Shown here: piece after piece, positions 32,384 to 41,213 of the stretch
Layout: the number at the start of each line of letters is the position of its first letter
Position numbering within the stretch: position 1 is the stretch's first letter
Origin: Arthrobacter pityocampae
GTDB lineage: Bacteria > Actinomycetota > Actinomycetes > Actinomycetales > Micrococcaceae
Direction: 5' to 3'
Length of the DNA stretch: 64,000 nucleotides
Assembly (NCBI RefSeq): GCF_002927275.1
Contig: NZ_PRKW01000001.1
Coordinates: forward strand, 682,001 to 746,000
Notes under the pieces: generated by a model
What the model was told of the DNA's origin: nothing
What the model saw: the letters and a program-made list of their open reading frames with translations, nothing else
Databases searched by the model: none
Position numbers and translations under genes: made by a program

Positions 32384-33730
32384 ATGAGCACAACCGCCGT
32401 CCTCCTCGTCCTCCTCGCCTTCGTCCTCGGGTGCGCCGTCGGCGCCTTCCTGGTGCTGCGCTCCGTCGGCCCGCGCACCGAGGAGCTCCGGGCAGAGCTC
32501 GACGACGCGACCGCCCGCCTCGGACGCACGACGACGGACCTGGCGGCGGCCGCGGCCCAGCGGGACCTCCTCCAGCAGCACAACCGCGAGCTGACCGGCA
32601 AGACATCGACGGACAACGACGTCCTGCGCGCCCTCGCCCCGGTGGCCGAGAAGCTCACGCAGGTCCAGCTCCAGGTAGGACTGCTGGAGCGCGACCGCGT
32701 GGAGCAGTACGGTCAGCTCTCGCGGCAGCTCGAGGAGTCGCGCGAGGCGGACGCCCTGCTGTTGTCGACGACCCACTCCCTCGCCGGTGCCCTGCGCAGC
32801 AACAGTGCGCGTGGCCAGTGGGGCGAGATCCAGTTGCGGCGCGTCGTCGAGGCGGCCGGCAAGCTGTCACGCGTCGACTTCCTGGAGCAGGTCTCGGTCT
32901 CCGCCGGGAGCGACGGCGAGACGGCACGCCCCGACATGGTGGTGCAGCTTCCGGGAGACAAGCAGATCGTCATCGACGCCAAGGTGCCGCTGAGCGCGTT
33001 CCTCGCCGCACAGGAACTGGCGGGCGCGGCTGACGGATCGACGGACGCCGTGGCAGGGTTCGAGGCACGGCGCACCGAGCTGCTGAAGCAGCACGGCAAG
33101 GCGCTCCGCGCGCACATCGATGCCCTGGCCCGCAAGAAGTACTGGGAAGGGGCGACGAACTCCCCCGAGCTCGTCATCTGCTTCATCCCGGTGGAGTCCG
33201 TGCTGTCGGAGGCGCTGCGCGCCGATCCGGAGCTGCTGGACTACGCGTTCAGCCGCAGCGTCGCCCTGGCGTCGCCGGTGTCGCTGCTCGGCATCCTGAA
33301 GGGCGCCGCGTTCAGCTGGCGCCAGGCGGTGCTGACGGACAACGCGCGGGAACTGTTCGACCTCTCCAAGCAGCTGTACGAACGCCTCGGCACCATGGGC
33401 GGTCACGTGACCCGCCTCGGCTCCTCCCTGAAGACGTCCGTCGAGCGGTACAACTCCTTCGTCGGCGCCCTCGAGTCGAGGGTCCTGCCCACCGCCCGGC
33501 GCATCGGCGCCTTCGATTCGGCGTCCCTCGACGTCGTCGACGCGGCGGCCGAGGGGTCCGACACCGGCGGGCCCGGCGCCGATGTGAGCCTGCTTGGGAC
33601 CGCCAGGGCGCACCGCATCGGCAGCCCGGGCGTCCGCGGGCGAGGCAGCGGCCTCGATCGACGCGACGCCGCGGTCCCTCACCGCGCACGAACTCCTCGA
33701 CGGGACGGCGGGCTGACCCGGGGCACGTGA
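32384..33730 (+). CDS. rmuC: DNA recombination protein RmuC
   Basis: A 448-residue protein with one N-terminal membrane segment (AVLLVLLAFVLGCAVGAFLVL), a long coiled coil (about residues 30-125, TEELRAELDDATARLGRTT onward) and the RmuC nuclease-like core with GQWGEIQLRRVVEAAG and RPDMVVQLPGDKQIVIDAKVP. The core resembles restriction-type folds; RmuC limits inversion events at repeats in E. coli. The ATG at 32384 starts just before the membrane segment. The last 65 residues appear to leave the true frame: the next frame ends ATPRSLTAHELLDGTAG-stop (stop 33714-33716), the tail seen in relatives. A +1 frameshift near 33,580-33,640 is likely, so the native end may be 33716. Confidence 0.88.
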   Translation: MSTTAVLLVLLAFVLGCAVGAFLVLRSVGPRTEELRAELDDATARLGRTTTDLAAAAAQRDLLQQHNRELTGKTSTDNDVLRALAPVAEKLTQVQLQVGLLERDRVEQYGQLSRQLEESREADALLLSTTHSLAGALRSNSARGQWGEIQLRRVVEAAGKLSRVDFLEQVSVSAGSDGETARPDMVVQLPGDKQIVIDAKVPLSAFLAAQELAGAADGSTDAVAGFEARRTELLKQHGKALRAHIDALARKKYWEGATNSPELVICFIPVESVLSEALRADPELLDYAFSRSVALASPVSLLGILKGAAFSWRQAVLTDNARELFDLSKQLYERLGTMGGHVTRLGSSLKTSVERYNSFVGALESRVLPTARRIGAFDSASLDVVDAAAEGSDTGGPGADVSLLGTARAHRIGSPGVRGRGSGLDRRDAAVPHRARTPRRDGGLTRGT

Positions 33731-33767
33731 ACGGAGCAGACCGTTCAAGGGCCCGCCGCCCGGAGGG

Positions 33768-34859
33768 TCAGTTCAGGGAGGTGCGGTCCGACCCGCGCCC
33801 GCCCCGGCCCTGCGACGGGTCCCCCATCGCCTTGAGGGCGGCGCGGATCTCCTTCGGCAGGGAGAAGATGATGTCCTCCTGCGCCGTGACGACCTCCTCG
33901 ACCTGCCCGTAGCCGTATTCGGCGAGCAGCCGCAGGACGTCCTGCACGAGGTTCTCGGGGACGGAGGCGCCGGAGGAGATGCCGACGGTCGCCACGCCCT
34001 CGAACCAGGACTCGTCCACCTCGTTCGCGAAGTCGACGCGGTGGGCCGCCTTGGCGCCGTACTCGAGCGCGACCTCCACCAGGCGGACGGAGTTCGAGGA
34101 ATTGGCCGATCCCACCACGATGACGAGGTCCGTCTGCGGCGCGATCTTCTTGATGGCCGCCTGCCGGTTGGAGGTGGCGTAGCAGATGTCGTCGCTGGGC
34201 GGATCCTGCAGCGTCGGGAAGCGCTCCTTGAGGAGGTTCACGGTGAGCATGGTCTCGTCGACGCTCAGCGTGGTCTGCGAGAGCCAGATGAGCCGCTCGG
34301 GGTCGCGCACCTGCACCTTGTCGACGTCCTCGGGCCCGTTGACGATCTGGATGTGGTCCGGGGCCTCGCCGGCCGTCCCCTCGACTTCCTCATGGCCCTC
34401 GTGGCCGATGAGCAGGATGTCGAAGTCGTCCCGGGCGAAACGCTGGGCCTCCTTGTGCACCTTCGTCACGAGGGGGCAGGTGGCGTCGATGGTGCGCAGC
34501 CCGCGGTCCTCCGCGGACTGCACGACGGCGGGCGAGACGCCGTGGGCTGAGAAGACGACGAGCGCCCCCTCGGGGACCTCGTCGGTCTCGTCGACGAAGA
34601 TGGCCCCCTTCGCCTCGAGCGTCGAGACGACGTGGAGATTGTGCACGATCTGCTTGCGCACGTACACCGGGGGCCCGTAGTGCTCGAGAGCCTTCTCCAC
34701 GGCGATGACCGCCCGGTCCACACCGGCGCAGTACCCACGGGGGGCCGCGAGCAGCACCGACTTGTTCCCCGCGACCGGCGCGGCGGCGAGGACATCGGCC
34801 GGCGTGCGACGCCTGCGCGGGATGGTGGGCATGGGGACCTGAACGGAGGTGCTGGTCAT
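33768..34859 (-). CDS. ispH: 4-hydroxy-3-methylbut-2-enyl diphosphate reductase IspH
   Basis: A 363-residue iron-sulfur enzyme for the last step of the MEP isoprenoid pathway, giving IPP and DMAPP. The three cluster-binding cysteines are visible in [24 protein letters not shown] and [11 protein letters not shown]. Other family motifs are [30 protein letters not shown] and [15 protein letters not shown]. The ATG at 34857-34859 gives an extension of about 30 residues before [14 protein letters not shown], common in actinobacteria; starts closer to the core (MPTIPRR) cannot be excluded. The C-terminal tail is Gly/Arg-rich. Confidence 0.95.
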   Translation of the reverse strand: MTSTSVQVPMPTIPRRRRTPADVLAAAPVAGNKSVLLAAPRGYCAGVDRAVIAVEKALEHYGPPVYVRKQIVHNLHVVSTLEAKGAIFVDETDEVPEGALVVFSAHGVSPAVVQSAEDRGLRTIDATCPLVTKVHKEAQRFARDDFDILLIGHEGHEEVEGTAGEAPDHIQIVNGPEDVDKVQVRDPERLIWLSQTTLSVDETMLTVNLLKERFPTLQDPPSDDICYATSNRQAAIKKIAPQTDLVIVVGSANSSNSVRLVEVALEYGAKAAHRVDFANEVDESWFEGVATVGISSGASVPENLVQDVLRLLAEYGYGQVEEVVTAQEDIIFSLPKEIRAALKAMGDPSQGRGGRGSDRTSLN

Positions 34860-34920
34860 GGGCCGATTCTACCGGTTCGGCGAGCCGCGCCCGCGTGATC
34901 CGGAGCATCTCCGCTGTGGG

Positions 34921-35757
34921 CTAAGCCCTGCGCCCGACGGCGAGCTCCCCCACCACGCCGAGGACGACGGCGATGAGCCCGGCGACGGCCACCGGCACGC
35001 TGTCGACAGCGACGTCGATGCCGACCCGGTCCGCGACGCCACCGAGGAACACGTCGGCGACAGCACCGGTCCCCGGAACCCGGGCTGCCGCGGCGGGGAT
35101 CCAGGCGACGGCGAGACCTCCGACGACGCCGATGACCACCATCCCGAACCCCAGCAGGGCGAGGGTGGTGCCGCGCCGTCGGGCGATCACGAGCGCCATC
35201 AGGCCCAGCACGCCCGCACCGGCGAGGTACCGGGGCCAGGACTGCACCGCGTCCATACCGGCGCCGACGAGCCCGTCGCGCTCGATCGAGCCGATCGCGA
35301 TGGTCGTGTCCTCGGGCGCCGGGATATCGAACCCGAGACGTCCGCCCACCCTCCCTGCCACGAGATCGGCGACCGGCGCGAGGTCCAGCGTCAGGAGAGG
35401 CGACGCCGGCGCGGAGGGGTCGGCGGCGTGTGCCAGGGTGACGGCGTGCGACCGGCGGAGGACCTCGGTCCAGGCGTCCGCATAGGCGGCGGACGCCGTG
35501 ACCGCCGCCGTCGCGTCTCCGACGACCGGTGCCACAAGGGCGTTGATCGGGCCCGGGAGACCGCTGTTCGCGGAGAAGTCCTCGACGACGGACGCCGATA
35601 GCGCCGCCTGGAAGTCAGTGTCCTGACCGAGCGGTGCGGTGATCGCGAGGAATCCCGACTCCTCCACGAGGTTCTGATCGACCCACGCGCACGCCAGGCC
35701 GCCGGCGGCGGCCACGAGTGCGAGCAGGCCCAACAGGGCCGAGACGATGGTCCGCAT
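34921..35757 (-). CDS. Multi-pass membrane protein of unknown function
   Basis: A 278-residue protein starting MRTIVSALLGLLALVAAAGG, with one N-terminal membrane helix, an extracytoplasmic domain of about 150 residues (beginning WVDQNLVEESGFLAITAPLG), and three further helices near the C-terminus, such as LAGAGVLGLMALVIARR and LALLGFGMVVIGVVGGLA. No catalytic motif is seen. Position next to ispH on the same strand with a 61-nt gap may mean joint transcription. Similar proteins are common in Arthrobacter and unassigned as far as I know. The start is set where the signal-like helix begins. Confidence 0.7.
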   Translation of the reverse strand: MRTIVSALLGLLALVAAAGGLACAWVDQNLVEESGFLAITAPLGQDTDFQAALSASVVEDFSANSGLPGPINALVAPVVGDATAAVTASAAYADAWTEVLRRSHAVTLAHAADPSAPASPLLTLDLAPVADLVAGRVGGRLGFDIPAPEDTTIAIGSIERDGLVGAGMDAVQSWPRYLAGAGVLGLMALVIARRRGTTLALLGFGMVVIGVVGGLAVAWIPAAAARVPGTGAVADVFLGGVADRVGIDVAVDSVPVAVAGLIAVVLGVVGELAVGRRA

Positions 35758-35948
35758 GGAATCCTTGTCCTGGGTGGGACTGACGATTATGCCTGCTCGG
35801 GCCCTTTCCGGCTCCTGCCCCGATCCCGTCATTTCCGGAGCGCACATATCCGGACGGTGCCGGCCTCCGGGGGTGCGGGATGGTAGAGATGGACAGTGCC
35901 GATTCCACGAGCCGACGCGGGAGCACCCCTCCCGAGGACAGGACACCC

Positions 35949-37250
35949 ATGACGAGCGAGGGCATCAGGGCACGGCCCGCCGGTGACGCCGACGAGGCAC
36001 GCCCGGCGTCGACCGTCCCGGCCACTGCGGCGGAGACGTCGCCGGATTCCCCGTGGCCGCTCCATCTGCTGTCCGAGAAGCTGAAGGCGCACATCGACAG
36101 GGCCCCCGCGGCGTGGGTCGAGGGGCAGGTCATCGAGCTCAACCGCCGCGCGAGCATGTGCTTCATCACGCTGCGGGACGTCGACACCGAGGTGTCGCTC
36201 TCGCTGTCCGTCTATGGCAGCGTGATGGACCGCGTCTCCTCCCCCCTCGACCGAGGCTCCCGCGTGGTGGCGCGTCTCAAACCGGACTTCTGGGTCAAGA
36301 CCGGCCGGCTGTCGATGCAGACCATCGACATCCGGCCCGTCGGGATCGGCGAACTCCTCGCGCGGATCGAACGGTTGCGGCAGTCGCTCGCCGCGGAGGG
36401 CCTGTTCGCCTCCGCGCGCAAGAAGCGCCTCCCGCTGCTCCCCCACCGCATCGGGCTCATCACCGGGCGCGATTCGGACGCCATGAAGGATGTCCTGCGG
36501 AACTCGGCGCTGCGGTGGCCGGCCGTGGAGTTCGACGTACGGGAGGTCGCCGTCCAGGGCGTGAACAGCGTGGCGCAGGTGACCGGGGCGCTGGCCGCGC
36601 TCGACGCCGACCCCCATGTGGACGTCATCATCATCGCCCGCGGCGGCGGCGCCCTGGAGGACCTCCTGCCGTTCAGCGACGAGTCGCTCGTCAGGGCCGT
36701 CGCCCGGGCCGCCACGCCCGTGGTCAGCGCGATCGGGCACGAAGCGGACCGCCCCCTGCTCGACGAGGTGGCGGACCTCCGCGCCTCCACCCCGACGGAC
36801 GCCGCGAAACGCGTGGTCCCCGACGTCTCGGAGGAGCTCGGCAGGATCGGCCAGGCGCGTGCCGCCCTCGAACGGTCGATCCGCGTCCTCGTGCACCGCG
36901 AGGGCGAGAGCCTCGCGAACCTCCGTTCCCGCCCCTCCCTGGCGAGGCCCGAGGGGATGATCGACGTGCGGCAGGCCGACGTCGAGCGTCTGCGCTCGCG
37001 CGCCCTACGCTCCATGACGGTCGCGGTGGAGCGCGACGCCGACGCCGTCCACCACCTCCGCGAGCGCGTCCGTTCGCTCTCGCCCCAGAACACGCTGGAC
37101 CGCGGGTATGCGGTCGTGCAGCGCGCCGACGGTCATGTCGTGAGGACACCCGAGGACGTGGAGCGAGGAGATGCCGTGCGGATCCGCATCGCCGGCGGGC
37201 TGCTGGGTGCCGTCATCGACGATCCTCCCGCGCCGCAGGAGGCGTCGTGA
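35949..37250 (+). CDS. xseA: Exodeoxyribonuclease VII large subunit
   Basis: A 433-residue subunit of the single-strand-specific exonuclease VII. The N-terminal OB-fold region starts SPWPLHLLSEKLKAHIDRAP, followed by WVEGQVIELNRR. The catalytic core has GLITGRDSDAMKDVLRN, where E. coli has GVITSPTGAALRD, DVIIIARGGGALEDLLPFSDE and VSAIGHEADRPLLDEVADLRASTPTDAA, all characteristic (quoted in pieces). The C-terminal part is helical with NTLDRGYAVVQ at the end. The ATG at 35949 follows GAGGACAGGACACCC; an earlier ATG at 35880 is possible. xseB follows after 115 nt. Confidence 0.94.
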   Translation: MTSEGIRARPAGDADEARPASTVPATAAETSPDSPWPLHLLSEKLKAHIDRAPAAWVEGQVIELNRRASMCFITLRDVDTEVSLSLSVYGSVMDRVSSPLDRGSRVVARLKPDFWVKTGRLSMQTIDIRPVGIGELLARIERLRQSLAAEGLFASARKKRLPLLPHRIGLITGRDSDAMKDVLRNSALRWPAVEFDVREVAVQGVNSVAQVTGALAALDADPHVDVIIIARGGGALEDLLPFSDESLVRAVARAATPVVSAIGHEADRPLLDEVADLRASTPTDAAKRVVPDVSEELGRIGQARAALERSIRVLVHREGESLANLRSRPSLARPEGMIDVRQADVERLRSRALRSMTVAVERDADAVHHLRERVRSLSPQNTLDRGYAVVQRADGHVVRTPEDVERGDAVRIRIAGGLLGAVIDDPPAPQEAS

Positions 37251-37365
37251 CGGACGGCCGCGGGACGCGTCGTGACGAACCGGCGCGCGCACGACCCACC
37301 CCCGACGATCCCCTGACATCCACCCGGCCCCGCGCTCGGGCCACCCAGCAGACGAGGACCATGCC

Positions 37366-37602
37366 ATGACGGACAACCAGCAGCCCGACACCAATCCCAC
37401 CGCGGTGGACACGCTGTCCTACGAGCAGGCCCGGGAGGAACTCGTCGGCGTCGTGTCCCGGCTCGAGGCCGGGGGCGTGAGCCTCGAGGAGTCCCTCGCG
37501 CTCTGGGAGCGCGGCGAGGCCCTCGCCGACCGCTGCGAGGCGTGGCTCGAGGGCGCCAAGGTGAGACTGGCCGCGGCCCGGGACAAGGCCGAGGGCCAGT
37601 AG
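37366..37602 (+). CDS. xseB: Exodeoxyribonuclease VII small subunit
   Basis: A 78-residue helical protein that binds many times to one XseA to form exonuclease VII. The family motif is clear: [20 protein letters not shown], then [18 protein letters not shown], then [12 protein letters not shown]. The start ATG at 37366 is preceded by GACGAGGACC. It lies 115 nt behind xseA on the same strand, as in most bacteria. The size is normal. Confidence 0.95.
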   Translation: MTDNQQPDTNPTAVDTLSYEQAREELVGVVSRLEAGGVSLEESLALWERGEALADRCEAWLEGAKVRLAAARDKAEGQ

Positions 37603-37630
37603 CGCCGGGCGCGCCGCCTGCAGAGAGGCC

Positions 37631-38008
37631 TCAGGAGTAGGGCTTCGCGGGCAGCTCCTGCAGCGCCCACGCGTTGCCGTCGGGGTCCGCGAAGCGCACG
37701 AACCTCCCCCACGGCTGGTCGTCGACGTCGCTCGCGTCCACCCCGCGGCCGAGGAGCTCGACGCGCGCACGCTCGGCGTCCGCCACGACGACCTGGATGC
37801 CGCGCTGCGAGCCGGGCGCCATCTCGCTGATCCCCTCACCGAACACGATGGAGCAGGCGGATCCGGGCGGGGTGAGCTGTACGAAGCGCACGCCCTCCCC
37901 GACCCGGTGGTCATGGTCGAGCGTGAACCCGGCCTGGTCGCGGTAGAACGCGATGGCGCGGTCGACGTCGCTGACCGGTACGTCCACGAGTTCGATCTTC
38001 CAGTCCAT
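37631..38008 (-). CDS. VOC/glyoxalase-fold protein
   Basis: A 125-residue protein of the vicinal oxygen chelate superfamily. It opens KIELVDVPVSDVDRAIAFYR, the usual first beta-alpha unit, followed by GVRFVQLTPPGSACSIVFG and ends WGRFVRFADPDGNAWALQEL, the conserved final strand with the DPDGN motif. Members bind a metal and may act on small electrophiles or give antibiotic protection; the substrate is unknown. It is convergent with xseB (29 nt between stops). Confidence 0.88.
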   Translation of the reverse strand: MDWKIELVDVPVSDVDRAIAFYRDQAGFTLDHDHRVGEGVRFVQLTPPGSACSIVFGEGISEMAPGSQRGIQVVVADAERARVELLGRGVDASDVDDQPWGRFVRFADPDGNAWALQELPAKPYS

Positions 38009-38111
38009 GATGGTCTCCCTCCTCGGCGGAGCCTCAAGGGTAGGACGAGACGCGGTCAGGGACGGTCCGCGTCAGCCGGCGGCAAGGACTCCGTCCGGCG
38101 ACCACCAGGAG

Positions 38112-38948
38112 TCACCGGCCGCGCGCCGCGTCCGGGTCAGCGGGCGCTTCGTCGCGCCGCTGCTGGATCAGCTCCTTCGTGCGGACGAGCCGCAGGAGGG
38201 TGACGAGGACGAGTCCGCCCAGCATGTTGAACAGGAGCGTGTAGCCGAAGAAGCCCAGCCACTGGCCGTATCCGACGTCAGCGCCGGAGTGGATCGCGGC
38301 GAAGATCAGCAGCGAGTCGAGGATCGAGTGGAAGAGCCCGAGCCCGGCGAGCAGGAAGCCGCCGATCATGGTCGCCACGATCTTCGCGACGTCGTTCGTG
38401 GTGCCCTGCTGCATGCGGCTCATCAGGGTGATGGTGCTCCCGCCCAGGACGGCCAGGGCCACGGTCTGGACGGAGAACGGCGGGTCCACGTAATGGTGCG
38501 CGGACTCGCTCACGGTCGCCGACCACTGGGGGAAGGCCTGCATGACGATCCAGACGAAGATCCAGCCGCCCACGAGGTTCGCGACGAGCGTGCCGCCCCA
38601 CAGCTTGGCGAGCTGCGCGATGCTGCCCTCCTTCGCCACGACCGCGGCGACGGGCATCAGGAAGTTCTCGGTGAACAGTTCGCTGTGCGCCAGGAGCAGC
38701 GCGACGAGCCCGACGCCGAAGGCGAGCCCCGCGAGCAGCTCGTTCCCGGTCTCGTGCAGTACGGCGAGATACGCCATGATCCCGAGCCCGATCTCGAAAC
38801 CGCCGAACAACCCGGTGACGACGACGGCCCGCAGGGTCCGCTGGAGCCGTTCGGCCCCCTCATTCACCGTCGCGTCGAACGACTCCTTGAGTTCGTCCTC
38901 GACCGGCGCGTCCGACGCCCCGAGTTCCCGCCTGCGTTCCTCGCTCAT
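38112..38948 (-). CDS. Formate/nitrite transporter family channel
   Basis: A 278-residue membrane protein of the FNT family (FocA/NirC-like), which form pentameric channels for small monovalent anions. The N-terminal cytoplasmic part is acidic (ELGASDAPVEDELKESFDA) and precedes six hydrophobic segments, for instance VVVTGLFGGFEIGLGIMAYL and LWGGTLVANLVGGWIFVWI, with LLAHSELFTENFLMPVAAVV as the conserved second repeat region. The family signature with N-x-x-G is seen in TLVANLVGG. The ATG at 38946-38948 follows GAAGGGACCC. Which anion it carries is not clear. Confidence 0.85.
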   Translation of the reverse strand: MSEERRRELGASDAPVEDELKESFDATVNEGAERLQRTLRAVVVTGLFGGFEIGLGIMAYLAVLHETGNELLAGLAFGVGLVALLLAHSELFTENFLMPVAAVVAKEGSIAQLAKLWGGTLVANLVGGWIFVWIVMQAFPQWSATVSESAHHYVDPPFSVQTVALAVLGGSTITLMSRMQQGTTNDVAKIVATMIGGFLLAGLGLFHSILDSLLIFAAIHSGADVGYGQWLGFFGYTLLFNMLGGLVLVTLLRLVRTKELIQQRRDEAPADPDAARGR

Positions 38949-39031
38949 GGGTCCCTTCGTGCTTCGTCGTCCGCCGCACCGCCGGGTCGGCGGGACAGCT
39001 GGAATGCTCCGTCGTCTCCCGCCTCGGCGGG

Positions 39032-39886
39032 TCAGGAGGAGTGCAGCCGCTCCTGCTCGGCGGCGACATCGAACGATGCCCGCGGCCAGCTCAGCTGCAT
39101 GTCCTCGAGCGTCGCGGTGAGCAGGTGCTGGACCGCGAGCCTCGCGTACCACTTGCGGTCGGCGGGCACGACGTACCAGGGGGTGTCCGGTGTGCTCGTC
39201 CGCTCGACGGCCACCTGGTAGGCCTCCTGGTACTGCTGCCAGAGGGCGCGGTCCTCGATGTCGTCGGGGCTGTACTTCCAGAACTTGTCCTTGCGGTCGA
39301 GGCGCTCGGCGAGCCGCGCCTTCTGCTCGTCCTGGCTGATGTGCAGCATCACCTTGACCACCCGGGTGCCCGCGCCCACCACCTGGTCCTCGAACGTCCG
39401 GATGGCCCGGTACCGCTTCTCCACCTCCTCCGCCGGCGACAGCGCGCGCACGCGGTGGATCAGGACGTCCTCGTAGTGCGACCGGTCGAAGACCCCGAGC
39501 ATGCCGGGCGCGGGCAGCTGCCTTCGGACGCGCCAGAGGAAGCTGTGCTGCTGCTCCTGCTCGGTGGGGGCCTTGAACGCGTAGTGCTGCACGCCCTGCG
39601 GGTGCACCTGCCCCACGACGTGCCGGACGACCCCGCCCTTGCCGGAGGTGTCCATCCCCTGCAGGATGAGCAGCACGGCGATATCGCTGCCGGCCCGGCT
39701 CTCGGCGAAAAGCTTCTCCTGCAGGGACGCGAGCGTGTCCGCTCCCGCGGCGAGGGCCGCCGCCCCCTCCTTCTTGCCGCCGTCGAACCCGGGCGTGGAC
39801 CGCGGGTCGACGGCGTCGAGCGCGAAATCCGGCCCGGCCAGGAGGAGCCGCCGCGTCTCGGCGGTGCTCTCGGTTCCGTTCGGCAT
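39032..39886 (-). CDS. Polyphosphate kinase 2 family protein
   Basis: A 284-residue PPK2-type kinase that transfers phosphate between polyphosphate and a nucleotide. Key motifs are the Walker A-like LILQGMDTSGKGGVVRHVVG, the lid/Walker B-like GVFDRSHYEDVLIHRV, and the C-terminal YVVPADRKWYARLAV, all as in class I/II single-domain PPK2 enzymes. Usually the first motif reads GMDAAGKDG; here it is GMDTSGKGG. The ATG at 39884-39886 follows GACAGGAGTCCCC. It runs in the same direction as the aminotransferase gene behind it, 29 nt away. Confidence 0.9.
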   Translation of the reverse strand: MPNGTESTAETRRLLLAGPDFALDAVDPRSTPGFDGGKKEGAAALAAGADTLASLQEKLFAESRAGSDIAVLLILQGMDTSGKGGVVRHVVGQVHPQGVQHYAFKAPTEQEQQHSFLWRVRRQLPAPGMLGVFDRSHYEDVLIHRVRALSPAEEVEKRYRAIRTFEDQVVGAGTRVVKVMLHISQDEQKARLAERLDRKDKFWKYSPDDIEDRALWQQYQEAYQVAVERTSTPDTPWYVVPADRKWYARLAVQHLLTATLEDMQLSWPRASFDVAAEQERLHSS

Positions 39887-39915
39887 GGGGACTCCTGTCG
39901 GTGGGGCGGGACTGC

Positions 39916-41133
39916 TCAGGGCTTGTAGGTGGACAGGAAGTCCGCGAGGCGCCCGATGGCGTCCTCGATCACCTCGACGCTCGGCAGCGTCACCATGCGG
40001 AAATGGTCGGGAGCCACCCAGTTGAAGGCCGTGCCGTGCGAGATCAGGATCTTCTGCTGCTTGAGGAGGTCCAGGGCGAACTTCTCGTCGTCCGCGATCG
40101 GGTAGACCTCGGGGTCGAGCCGCGGGAAGAGGTACAGGGCACCCTGCGCCACTTCGCAGCTCACGCCGTCGATCGCGTTGAGCAGCTGTGCGGCCTTGTC
40201 GCGCTGCTGCCGCAGCCGCCCGCCGGGCAGGATGAGGTCGTTGATGCTCTGGTGACCGCCGAGCGCGGTCTGGATGGCGTGCTGCGCCGGGACGTTCGCG
40301 CACAGGCGCATGTTGGCGAGGAGGTTGATGCCCTCGATGTAGTCGGCGGCGTCGCGCTTGGGCCCGGAGATGGCCATCCAGCCGCTGCGGAAACCGGCGA
40401 TCCGATACGCCTTCGACAGGCCGCTGAAGGTCAGGCACAGGACGTCGTCGCCCGTGACGGACGCGGCATTGATGTGCACGGCGTCGCCGTAGAGGATCTT
40501 CTCGTAGATCTCGTCGGCGAACACGATGAGCCCGTGCTCCCGCGCCAGACGCACGATGCCCTCGAGGATGCTCCTGGGGTACACCGCGCCGGTGGGATTG
40601 TTCGGGTTGATGAGCACGATGCCCTTGGTGTTGGGCGTGATCTTGGCCGCGATGTCCTCGAGGTCCGGCCACCAGTGGTTGTCCTCGTCGCAGAGGTAGT
40701 GGACGGGCGTGCCGCTGGCGAGGGCCACGGACGCGGTCCAGAGGGGGTAGTCCGGCGTGGGGATCAGTATCTCGTCGCCGGCGTTCAGCAGGGCCTGCAT
40801 GGACAGCGTGATGAGCTCGCTGACCCCGTTGCCGAGGTAGACGTCGTCGACGTCGATCGAGTTGATGCCGCGGCTCTGGTAGTACTGCACGACGGCGGTG
40901 CGCGCCGAGAAGATGCCGCGGGAGTCGCTGTAGCCCTGCGCCTCGGGCAGGTTGCGGATCATGTCCACGAGGATGGCGTCGGGCGCCTCGAAGCCGAACG
41001 GCGCGGGGTTCCCGATGTTGAGCTTCAGGATGCGGTGGCCCTGGGCCTCCATGGTCATGGCGTGTTCGAGCAGCGGCCCCCTGATGTCGTAGAGGACGTT
41101 CTGGAGTTTGCCGGATTGCTTGTAGGTGGCCAT
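39916..41133 (-). CDS. alaA: PLP-dependent aminotransferase, AlaA-like (alanine transaminase)
   Basis: A 405-residue fold-type I aminotransferase predicted to make alanine from pyruvate and glutamate. The AlaA-type signature KLNIGNPAPFGFEAPDAI lies near residue 40, VLINPNNPTGAVYP near the middle, and the PLP lysine in FSGLSKAYRIAGFRSGWM. The ATG at 41131-41133 (MATYKQSGKLQNVLYDIRG) matches the family start; an upstream extension reads through the hairpin that ends the OpuC operon, so it is rejected. It is followed by the PPK2 gene. Confidence 0.9.
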   Translation of the reverse strand: MATYKQSGKLQNVLYDIRGPLLEHAMTMEAQGHRILKLNIGNPAPFGFEAPDAILVDMIRNLPEAQGYSDSRGIFSARTAVVQYYQSRGINSIDVDDVYLGNGVSELITLSMQALLNAGDEILIPTPDYPLWTASVALASGTPVHYLCDEDNHWWPDLEDIAAKITPNTKGIVLINPNNPTGAVYPRSILEGIVRLAREHGLIVFADEIYEKILYGDAVHINAASVTGDDVLCLTFSGLSKAYRIAGFRSGWMAISGPKRDAADYIEGINLLANMRLCANVPAQHAIQTALGGHQSINDLILPGGRLRQQRDKAAQLLNAIDGVSCEVAQGALYLFPRLDPEVYPIADDEKFALDLLKQQKILISHGTAFNWVAPDHFRMVTLPSVEVIEDAIGRLADFLSTYKP

Positions 41134-41150
41134 TTCTTCAGGATGCCACA

Positions 41151-41198
41151 GCAGGGGCCCGCCGCGCGGCATTGCGATGCCGTGCGACGGGCCCCTGC
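41151..41198 (-). terminator. Terminator of the OpuC operon
   Basis: A two-part hairpin: outer arms GCAGGGGCCCG (41151-41161) and CGGGCCCCTGC (41188-41198), inner arms CGGCAT and ATGCCG around a TGCG loop. It lies 16 nt past the stop of the binding-protein gene and before the aminotransferase start. Confidence 0.7.
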
Positions 41199-41213
41199 CG
41201 GCGGGCTGCCTAC

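Noticed and set aside
36053-37369. A 438-codon plus-strand frame overlapping xseA
   Set aside because: Shifted-frame shadow of xseA, which has full family motifs; the frame is Arg/Gly/Pro-rich.
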